Below, one piece after another: positions 58,197-64,000 of a DNA stretch of 64,000 nt; the first letter of the stretch is position 1; every line of letters begins with the position of its first letter. Made by a program: the position numbers and the translations under genes. Under the pieces are notes generated by a model, which was not told the origin of the DNA, made no database searches, and saw only the letters and a program-made list of their open reading frames with translations. The DNA comes from JANNOG01 sp050329835 (lineage in GTDB: Bacteria; Actinomycetota; Actinomycetes; Actinomycetales; JBBAYJ01), in the NCBI GenBank assembly GCA_050329835.1, contig JBHJOJ010000002.1, forward strand, positions 1 to 64,000. Reading direction: 5' to 3'.

Positions 58197-59174
58197 GTGA
58201 CCATCCGCCACCCGAGTCCGGAGCGCCCCGAGCGGACGGGCCCGCTCGCCGCCGTCGGCGATCGGGCGGCGCGTGGCTTCCGGCGGATCGTCAGCGGCCG
58301 GCCCGACGGCTCCCCGGAGTGGGTCACCGCGCTGGCCGAGGGGGACGACGAGGGCTACTTCGGCCCCGGCTCGGCCGCGTGGGCCGTCCACGGCGACCTC
58401 GCCACCCTGGTCGGCGGCATCCGGGCACTGCTGCTGCAGGCCCTGCACCCGGCCGCGGTCACCGGGGTCGACCGGCACTCGACGTACCGCGACGACCCGC
58501 TCGGCCGGCTGGCCGGCACGACGCGCTGGCTCACCGTGACGACCTTCGGCTCGCGTCACGCCGCCGACCGCGAGGCCGCCCGGGTCCGCGGCATGCACCG
58601 ACGGGTGACCGGCACGTTCGTCGGTGCCGACGGCGCCGAGAGGCCGTACCGGGCCGGGGACGACGACCTGCTGACCTGGGTGCACGTGGCCTTCACGGAC
58701 TCCTTCCTCACGGCGCACGAGCGCTTCGGCAGCGCCGTCGTCCCCGGCGGCGCCGACGCCTACGTCGCGGAGTGGGCGACGGCGGGGCGACTCGTCGGGG
58801 TGGGCGACCCGCCGACGACGGCGGCCGGCCTGCGGGCACGGATCGACGCCTACGCCCCCGATCTCGGCCGCAGCGAGGCCACGGCGCGAACGCTCGCCTT
58901 CCTGCGCCGGCCCCCGCTGCCGCCGCCGGCGCGCGCCGCCTACGCGGTGCTGCTCGCCGGCGCGGTGTCGACCCTGGACCCGGGACACCGTGAGCTGCTC
59001 GGCCTGCGACACCCGCGGACCCCCGCCGCCCGGACGGCGGCACAGGTCCTGCTCCGTGGCATGCGGTCGGTGCTGGGCGACGGCCCTCCTGTCGCCGTCA
59101 ACGCCCGCCGCCGGATCGCGGCGCTGGACGCGACACCCACCCCCGGCCCCCACCGGGTGCCCGCGACCGAGTAG
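58197..59174 (+). CDS. MpaB/DUF2236-family oxygenase-like protein
   Basis: 325 residues from GTG 58197. Mostly helical, with the family's conserved stretches LLQALHPAAVTGVDRHSTYRDDPLGR and LTVTTFGS, then DLLTWVHVAFTDSFLTAHERFG and a C-terminal region of paired helices. The family includes the rubber oxygenase Lcp and fungal MpaB, which are haem-linked or suspected oxygenases, and it is abundant in actinobacteria with mostly unknown substrates. No signal peptide is seen. Nothing in the neighbourhood ties it to the polyketide. Confidence 0.78.
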   Translation: MTIRHPSPERPERTGPLAAVGDRAARGFRRIVSGRPDGSPEWVTALAEGDDEGYFGPGSAAWAVHGDLATLVGGIRALLLQALHPAAVTGVDRHSTYRDDPLGRLAGTTRWLTVTTFGSRHAADREAARVRGMHRRVTGTFVGADGAERPYRAGDDDLLTWVHVAFTDSFLTAHERFGSAVVPGGADAYVAEWATAGRLVGVGDPPTTAAGLRARIDAYAPDLGRSEATARTLAFLRRPPLPPPARAAYAVLLAGAVSTLDPGHRELLGLRHPRTPAARTAAQVLLRGMRSVLGDGPPVAVNARRRIAALDATPTPGPHRVPATE

Positions 59175-59221
59175 CTCGGCCGGCTGTGAAGGTCCGGCCG
59201 GACCGCCGCGACCCCCGCGGC

Positions 59222-59557
59222 TCAGGACGGACGCGGGCTGTACATGACGACGGCCACGCCGACCAGGCAGACGGCAGCGCCCATCAGGTCGTACCGGTCC
59301 GGCCGGAAACCATCGACGATCGCTGCCCAGGCGAGCGAACCCGCCACGAACACCCCGCCGTAGGCGGCGAGCACCCGCCCGAACGCCACCTCGGGCTGCA
59401 GCGTGACGATCAGGCCGTACGCCCCGAGCGCGAGAACCCCGGCCCCGACCCAGAGCAGCCCCCGGCTCTCCCGGACCCCCTGCCACACCAGCCAGGCACC
59501 GCCGATCTCGGCGAGCGCAGCGAGAGCGAAGAGCAGGACCGACTTCATGACCAGCAT
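59222..59557 (-). CDS. ynfA: YnfA family (UPF0060) small membrane protein
   Basis: 111 residues with four hydrophobic segments at about 5-27, 33-53, 60-80 and 88-107. Conserved text includes FALAALAEIGGAWLVWQ, GRVLAAYGGVFVAGSLAW and DRYDLMGAAVCLVGVAVVMY. Length and motifs match the YnfA family of small SMR-like inner-membrane proteins throughout. Some relatives are linked with efflux, but the cellular role is uncertain. It is the last intact minus-strand gene beside a frameshifted region. Confidence 0.9.
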   Translation of the reverse strand: MLVMKSVLLFALAALAEIGGAWLVWQGVRESRGLLWVGAGVLALGAYGLIVTLQPEVAFGRVLAAYGGVFVAGSLAWAAIVDGFRPDRYDLMGAAVCLVGVAVVMYSPRPS

Positions 59558-59561
59558 GTGG

Positions 59562-59870
59562 TCAGCCTGCCCTCCCGGACGTCCCGATCACCTCGTCCAG
59601 CAGCCCGTCGGCACCGTCGGGGGTGCCGACGGTGATCCGGACACCGTCGCCGTCCACGGTGACGGCGAGGCCCAGGAAGACACAGCACCCCACCCCCGCT
59701 CGGCGACCGTGAGCCGGACCGCCTCCGCGGCCAGGTCCTCCTCCAGGGGCAGGGTGATCAGCCACGTGCGCGGGTTCAGCCGACGGCGGCCGCCCCGGGA
59801 CACCAGGGCGCGCCACCGCTCGATCCGGTGGTCCCGGGCCGCCGCGTGGAGGGAGCAGTGAGCGGCACGC
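59562..59870 (-). pseudogene. Frameshifted hypothetical protein
   Basis: Two minus-strand frames join into one plausible product. The upstream part contains RRLNPRTWLITLPLEEDLAA and EAVRLTVAERGWG; after a shift near 59695 the second frame gives VFLGLAVTVDGDGVRITVGT and ends at 59562. The combined piece is an alpha/beta domain of about 95 residues that I cannot place in a family. Neither frame alone makes sense from start to stop, so the gene is broken here or the assembly has a single-base error. It lies between YnfA and the SRPBCC remnant. Confidence 0.4.
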
Positions 59871-59938
59871 CCGACGGCTGAACCGCGACCGCACTGCTCT
59901 CGTCGTCCTCCGGCTCCCCGGGACGGACGCACGGACAC

Positions 59939-60613
59939 TCACCGACCCGGCCACCGGACGACGCAGCAGGACCGGCGGCCAGCCGAGCAGCGCGAGGGTG
60001 AGGGCGACCTGGGGGATCCCGCGGTCGTCGACGAAGGTGAGGACGACCAGCCCCCCGAGGACCGCCTCGGCGGTCGAGGATGTGCCGGCGCATCAGGGAC
60101 CACTGCTCGAGGTCCATCGTCCAGCCGTCCAGTCCGTCCGCCCGGGTCGCGTTGAACACCTGCACCCGGCCCTTCTCGGCCCTCGTCCGGGCGTCGAGTT
60201 CCCAGGCAGCGGGCGGGACCGGCCCGGCGTGGGGATCCCGGACCACAGCCACGGCCGGCACCGGCGGGGTGGCCCGGAAGTCGAGGGAGACACGCGTCCG
60301 CCCATCGCCGAGGTCCTCCAGCCGGTAGTCGACCTCCGGCGTCATGTCGCGACCACCCGGGGCCGCGGTTGCGCAGCCGGTACTCCACCAGCGCCGGCGC
60401 GACGGAGGCGAGTCGCTGCCGGCCCTGCTCCCGACCCCGGCCGTCGGTGAAGACGATCTCGGATCCCACGGTGCGCCCGTCCCCCTCGACGGCGCACGTG
60501 AAACCGGTGGCCTCCGGCCAGGCCGACCACGCCACGAGGCGGTTCTCGTCCGCCACGGCGGCGTGCACCTGGTCGAGGGGTCGATCGAGGACGATGCTCT
60601 CGGTCCAGCGCAC
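59939..60613 (-). pseudogene. SRPBCC (START-like) protein with frameshifts
   Basis: From ATG 60613 the protein starts MRWTESIVLDRPLDQVHAAV and continues ATGFTCAVEG, VGSEIVFTDGRGREQGRQRL, the beta-strand pattern of polyketide-cyclase/SRPBCC lipid-binding proteins. Near 60353 the frame must shift to continue with DMTPEVDYRLEDLGDGRTRV, SLDFRATPP and LDGWTMDLEQWSLMRRHIL. A further shift near 60065 leads into a hydrophobic end (VALTLALLGWPPVLL). At least two single-base changes are needed for one product. It diverges from the MarR gene at 60664, the usual layout for a MarR-regulated target. Confidence 0.55.
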
Positions 60614-60663
60614 GACATCCTCCTGTCCGGCGGGCGGCCCCGGCCGCCCTCGCGTAAGGAATC

Positions 60664-61146
60664 ATGGCAGACGAGAATCTCGACGATCGAGGGGGTGGTC
60701 CGGTGACGCCTCACCCGCTGCTGACGTCGGTGCGGGCGCTCGCCGACGCCGTCGACGCCTTCGACGACGCGGCGGCCCGCACCCTCGGCGTGGCGCGCTC
60801 GGACCTGCGCGCCCTGAACCTGCTCGAGCACGGGCCGATGACCGCGGGCGAGATGGGGGCGCGGCTGGGCCTGACCAGCGGGAGCATGACGGCGCTGGTG
60901 GATCGCCTGGTCAGGGCCGGGTACGTGGCCCGCCGCCCGGACGAGGGCGACCGCCGCAAGGTCATGGTGCAGCTGGAGCCGGCGACCTGGGAGGCCTTCG
61001 CCCGCGTGTACGGCCCGTGCGGGCGGGCCGTGGCGGCCGTCGCCGGCCGGATGCCCTCCCGGCAGGTGGACTCGGCGCGGGACGCACTCGCTGCCGTCGC
61101 CGACGCCATCCGCACCGAGGGCGACCGGCTGCGCCAGGAGCCCTGA
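60664..61146 (+). CDS. MarR-family transcriptional regulator
   Basis: 160 residues from ATG 60664 with TAAGGA upstream; a GTG at 60703 is an alternative start. The winged helix has LRALNLLEHGPMTAGEMGAR, the recognition helix region LTSGSMTALVDRLVRAGYV and the wing RRPDEGDRRKVMVQL, all typical of MarR. A C-terminal dimerisation helix follows. It is divergent from the SRPBCC-type remnant across 50 bases and probably repressed it. No ligand is evident. Confidence 0.88.
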   Translation: MADENLDDRGGGPVTPHPLLTSVRALADAVDAFDDAAARTLGVARSDLRALNLLEHGPMTAGEMGARLGLTSGSMTALVDRLVRAGYVARRPDEGDRRKVMVQLEPATWEAFARVYGPCGRAVAAVAGRMPSRQVDSARDALAAVADAIRTEGDRLRQEP

Positions 61147-61244
61147 CCGACGGTCGGAGTCAGATCAGCCGGGTCGGCGACAGATCGGCCCGGTCGGCGA
61201 CGTGGCGTCGACGGCGCTCGATCCACGGGCACCTGGCGTAGATG

Positions 61245-61292
61245 GTCAAGGTGTTAACCCAGGTTGACGAAGGAAACGCAAGAGGCTACGTT
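61245..61292 (+). promoter_or_regulatory. Promoter with overlapping inverted repeat for the HTH-PIN operon
   Basis: TTGACG (61264-61269) and TACGTT (61287-61292) are separated by 17 bases and resemble a vegetative sigma-70-type promoter. GTCAA at 61245-61249 mirrors TTGAC at 61264-61268 around GTTAAC, so an autorepressor could cover the -35 box. This fits the autoregulation usual in toxin-antitoxin operons. The start codon is 22 bases downstream of the -10 box. Confidence 0.5.
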
Positions 61293-61313
61293 CCTTTCGC
61301 ACGAGGAGGCGAC

Positions 61314-61856
61314 ATGGCTGCCGTCGAACTGGCCCAGCACACCTACCTGCCTCGCGAGGGCACCAACCTCGCCGAGGTCCACGACTTCCTGGCCGCGCAC
61401 GAAGAGCGTCACGGGTCCGTGCCCGCTCCGCGGTACGTCCTGGCCGGGCCTGGCCTCCACGAGAGCGTGGAGGTTCCGGTGGAAGTCCACCACGCCCTGC
61501 TGCAGGTCGTCTCGGCATTGCAGGCGGGGAAGGCCGTGACGGTCGCGCCGCAGAGCATGACGTTGACCACGCAGCAGGCGGCCGATCTGCTGGGCGTCAG
61601 CCGGCCCACGGTCGTCAAGCTGCTCGACCGCGGGGACATCCCGTTCGAGCGGATCGGGGAACGCCGGAAGGTCCAGCTGGGGGACGTGCTCGAGTACCGC
61701 GAACGGCGGCGACGGGCGCAGTACGAGGCCATCGCGGCGACGTCGGTGGACATCGACGACGAGGACGACCCGGAGGAGATCCGCCGGATCCTCACGCGCG
61801 TGCGTCGCGAGGCGGCGGAGGAACGCCGGGCGCGTCAGGCGGCAGCCGGGACGTAG
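61314..61856 (+). CDS. HTH-domain antitoxin of a PIN toxin pair
   Basis: 180 residues from ATG 61314 (CGAGGAGG upstream); the frame extends further 5' but that includes the promoter. The N-terminal half is a mixed domain. A MerR/excisionase-type HTH follows at about 85-130: MTLTTQQAADLLGVSRPTVV and KLLDRGDIPFERIGERRKV. An acidic then basic tail (DIDDEDDPEEIRRI, RREAAEERRARQ) probably wraps the toxin. The PIN gene begins 21 bases later. The protein should bind its promoter and neutralise the toxin. Confidence 0.85.
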   Translation: MAAVELAQHTYLPREGTNLAEVHDFLAAHEERHGSVPAPRYVLAGPGLHESVEVPVEVHHALLQVVSALQAGKAVTVAPQSMTLTTQQAADLLGVSRPTVVKLLDRGDIPFERIGERRKVQLGDVLEYRERRRRAQYEAIAATSVDIDDEDDPEEIRRILTRVRREAAEERRARQAAAGT

Positions 61857-61877
61857 TCCCACAGGATACTGGGCGGG

Positions 61878-62438
61878 ATGTTCGCCGCGCTCCTGGACAC
61901 GTGCGTACTCTGGCCCAGCGCCCAGCGAGACTTCCTGCTGTCCTTGGCGGTCGAGGGCATGTACCGCCCGCTATGGAGTGACGCCGTCCTCGACGAGTTG
62001 CACCGCACAGAATCCACCAAGCGGCGAGAGCGGCACGGCGACTCGGCAAGCGCGGCAGAGGCGTTCGCGACCACACTGGTCGCGAGGATGCGGACCTCCT
62101 TCGAGGACGCCCTGGTCACGGGCTGGGAGGTGGTGGCACCCCAGGGCCTGCCAGACCCCGACGACGAACACGTGCTGGCGGCGGCCATCGTCGGCGGGGC
62201 CGGGGCGCTCGTGACCGAGAATATCCGGGACTTTCCCGACGGTCTCGTCCCCGACCGCATCCGCGTGCTGTCAGCGCGTCGCTTCATCACCGACACGGTG
62301 GGCGTCGACCCCGATCGAGCCGCACGAGCGCTCGAGGCCATGGCTCAGCGGCGCACGACAACCGTCACGGATGTCATGACCACGCTGGAGGGGCGTTACG
62401 GACTCCACGACGCCATGGCGGTGATCCGGTCCCGGTAG
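61878..62438 (+). CDS. PIN-domain toxin (putative endoribonuclease)
   Basis: 186 residues. PIN fold with the conserved acidic residues: Asp7 in ALLDTCVLWP, Glu in SDAVLDELHRTE, then DPDDEHVLAAAI and TENIRDFP. Together these form the Mg-binding site of VapC-like RNases. The C-terminal helical extension after residue 140 is longer than in classical VapC (about 130 residues) and matches the subgroup paired with excisionase-type HTH antitoxins. It is co-transcribed with the preceding gene. The RNA target is unknown. Confidence 0.87.
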   Translation: MFAALLDTCVLWPSAQRDFLLSLAVEGMYRPLWSDAVLDELHRTESTKRRERHGDSASAAEAFATTLVARMRTSFEDALVTGWEVVAPQGLPDPDDEHVLAAAIVGGAGALVTENIRDFPDGLVPDRIRVLSARRFITDTVGVDPDRAARALEAMAQRRTTTVTDVMTTLEGRYGLHDAMAVIRSR

Positions 62439-62484
62439 CGGCTGGGACCACGACTCGACGTCAGGACCCCGGTCGGACGACGTG

Positions 62485-63663
62485 CTAGCGGCGCGTCACG
62501 GCGGTCCGCGAGGCGAGCACCCTCACCTCATCCATCAGTCCCGGGTACGGGTCCTCGAGCGGGGCGCGCGCCGCGCGCACCTCGGCCCGGAGCTGTCGCA
62601 GCGCGGGACCGGCGACGTAGTGCCGGGCCCGGGTGTGCCCGACGGCGTCGAGCAGGCCGAGCTCGGCGAGCCGCGCCAGGTCCCGGGTCGCGGTCCGCAG
62701 CTCCAGACCCGTCCGCTTGACGTACGTCGACCGCTGGACCCGTGAGCCGAGAACGGCGTCGAACAGCGGGTCCGCCGAGCGCTCCGGCAGGCCGTGCCAG
62801 GCCACGAGCGTGTCGAGCCCGGACCACAGCGACTCCGCCTCGTCGAACCGTCGACGCAGGGTCTGCGCCTGCATGTGGTGAGCCCGGAGGTTGAACTTCA
62901 CCCACAGGTGAGCGTCGTTCTCCGGATGCCAGGCGCCCCGGCCGGTCGCCGCCAGCACGCTGTAGTAGTCGGCGGTGTTGTGACCGAGCCACTCCTCGAT
63001 GCTGGAGAACGTGGGCTCGAGCAGCGCGTCCTGGGCCAGGACGAGGGTCTGCAGCGCCCTGGCCATGCGGCCGTTGCCGTCCCGGAAAGGATGGATCACG
63101 ACGAGGTTCAGGTGGGCCATGGCGGCGCGGACCAGTGGGTCGCTCCGGCGATCCGACCCGAGACCGTCGACCAGCGCCTCGACGAGATCGGGGACGTCGT
63201 CCACCGGCGGACCCTCGTACACCGTCGTACCGCTCGCATCGTCGCGGACGTACACCGACCCGCTCCGGTAGCGACCGGGACCGGCCGCGAGATCGTGCTC
63301 GAGCAGCATGAAGTGCATCGATCGCAGGGTCATGGCGTCCAACCGGAAGGCCGCCTCGGGTGCCATGCGGAGGACGTACGTGAGGACGCGGCGGTAACCG
63401 AGGATCTCGGCCCAGGTGCGCTGGTCGGCGGACAGCGGCTGCTCGTCGTCGACGGCGGCCACCGCGTCCTGGTCGGTGACCGTGTAGCCCTCGATGCTGT
63501 TGGACCCCTGGATGGCGCGGGCCTGGGTGGTCCGGCGCAGTCCCCCCGACCACCGTCGCGGAACGCGCAGGACGGAGGCCATGGCGGCTCGCAGCTCATG
63601 GATCGCACCGATCGCCGCGTCGTCGTCGAGAGCGAGATCCGGGATACGGAAGAGGTCAGCCAT
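62485..63663 (-). CDS. Fic-domain protein (probable AMP-transferase)
   Basis: 392 residues from ATG 63663 (a TTG five codons upstream is possible). An N-terminal helix region contains SNSIEG, matching the (S/T)xxxE(G/N) inhibitory motif of self-inhibited Fic proteins. The Fic core follows with the catalytic HPFRDGNGRMAR and a flap region (RSGSVYVRDDASGTTVYEGP). A C-terminal winged helix-like part (YVKRTGLELRTATRDLARLAELG) may bind DNA. The family transfers AMP or other nucleotides to target hydroxyls. With the inhibitory motif in the same chain, no separate antitoxin is needed. Targets cannot be inferred. Confidence 0.9.
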   Translation of the reverse strand: MADLFRIPDLALDDDAAIGAIHELRAAMASVLRVPRRWSGGLRRTTQARAIQGSNSIEGYTVTDQDAVAAVDDEQPLSADQRTWAEILGYRRVLTYVLRMAPEAAFRLDAMTLRSMHFMLLEHDLAAGPGRYRSGSVYVRDDASGTTVYEGPPVDDVPDLVEALVDGLGSDRRSDPLVRAAMAHLNLVVIHPFRDGNGRMARALQTLVLAQDALLEPTFSSIEEWLGHNTADYYSVLAATGRGAWHPENDAHLWVKFNLRAHHMQAQTLRRRFDEAESLWSGLDTLVAWHGLPERSADPLFDAVLGSRVQRSTYVKRTGLELRTATRDLARLAELGLLDAVGHTRARHYVAGPALRQLRAEVRAARAPLEDPYPGLMDEVRVLASRTAVTRR

Positions 63664-63668
63664 GTCCT

Positions 63669-63734
63669 GATGTCTCAATCATTCGGACATCCAGCGTCCC
63701 GGAGTGGGGATCATGGCGCAATGATTGAGACATC
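63669..63734. repeat. 15-bp perfect inverted repeat in the promoter region of the Fic gene
   Basis: GATGTCTCAATCATT (63669-63683) is the exact reverse complement of AATGATTGAGACATC (63720-63734), with 36 bases between the arms. One further base pair matches, followed by one mismatch, if the arms are extended outward. The left arm starts six bases upstream of the Fic start codon. Such a pair of distant half-sites fits an operator bound by a dimer or looped tetramer, perhaps the Fic protein's own C-terminal winged helix. Confidence 0.6.
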
Positions 63735-63763
63735 GGGGCATCGCCCGTCAGCGGGCGACGTCC

Positions 63764-64000
63764 TCAGCCTTCCGGCCCGCTCTCCTGGAAGTCCCCGTGC
63801 GCCGACCGGAACCGCCCCAGCACCTCGACCAGCGCGGTCACGTCTCCCGCCGCCACCCGGAGGTCGGCGAAGACGTCCCGGTTGAGCGCCTCGGTCGCCT
63901 TGCCCACCAGCTCCCGGCCGGCCGGGGTGACCTCGGCCAGGGTGGCGCGGCGGTCCGTCGGGTGCGGGATCCGGCGGACCAGGCCGGCGGCCTCGCACCG
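63764..64000 (-). CDS. MarR-family regulator, C-terminal part (5' end beyond window)
   Basis: The last 237 bases encode 78 residues ending at 63764. The visible part starts in the recognition helix/wing with CEAAGLVRRIPHPTDRRATL and AEVTPAGRELVGKA, the canonical MarR wing (DxR followed by LTxxG). The C-terminal dimerisation helices (EALNRDVFADLRV, VTALVEVLGRFRSAH) follow. The start and the N-terminal HTH lie outside the window. It reads in the same direction as the Fic gene. Confidence 0.85.
   Translation of the reverse strand, partial: RCEAAGLVRRIPHPTDRRATLAEVTPAGRELVGKATEALNRDVFADLRVAAGDVTALVEVLGRFRSAHGDFQESGPEG

Overview
The window is very GC-rich and gene-dense, with many GTG starts, ATGA/GTGA stop-start overlaps and Shine-Dalgarno sequences. 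It also carries actinobacterial families: a SARP-NB-TPR regulator, modular type I PKS, MMPL exporters and MpaB/DUF2236. This points to an actinomycete. The integrase remnant and neighbours suggest Pseudonocardiales, but the exact taxon is inference.

Left margin (1-2957): a debris field. It holds an IS630-type transposase end, a frameshifted membrane protein, the C-terminal tail of a polymorphic toxin with its probable immunity gene, a frameshifted and truncated tyrosine integrase, a perfect 36-bp palindrome and an IS3/IS481-type transposase scrap. A ~140-bp sequence at 1821-1962 recurs imperfectly, in the same orientation, at 54402-54538. Together the copies bracket the whole biosynthetic locus.

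Biosynthetic locus (2958-54392): an ABC exporter pair; PKS A (KS-AT-KR-ACP); PKS B (KS-[no AT]-KR-ACP); an acyl-CoA dehydrogenase; a large SARP regulator on the minus strand; a LuxR-type regulator; PKS C (KSQ-AT-ACP-KS-AT-DH-KR-ACP); PKS D (KS-AT-DH-KR-ACP); PKS E (KS-AT-KR-ACP); PKS F (KS-AT-KR-ACP-KS-[dead AT]-KR-ACP). An FkbK/J/I/H-type cassette, a type II thioesterase, an MMPL exporter and a small phosphotransferase follow. PKS C starts the chain, since its KSQ and methylmalonyl-type AT predict a propionyl starter. Docking ends suggest the order C-D-E-F-A-B. On that reading, one loading and seven extension modules make a short methyl-branched diene leading into a run of beta-hydroxyls (polyol).

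The most unusual point is the combination of two AT-deficient modules (PKS B, second module of PKS F) with a complete alkoxymalonyl-ACP cassette that has no O-methyltransferase. This suggests a hydroxymalonyl-ACP extender, and possibly loading of AT-less modules in trans. The line also joins two KS lineages: classic actinobacterial (C, D, E) and a lineage resembling myxobacterial/cyanobacterial enzymes (A, B, F). No thioesterase or other release domain ends the line.

Right margin (54539-64000): ordinary chromosomal genes. They are a small hypothetical protein and a TRM11-like RNA methyltransferase, a DUF1996 lipoprotein, a small helix-hairpin-helix protein, an MpaB-family oxygenase, YnfA, a frameshift-ridden SRPBCC region, two MarR regulators (one cut by the window end), a HTH antitoxin/PIN toxin pair and a Fic protein. 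I saw no rRNA, tRNA or CRISPR array.
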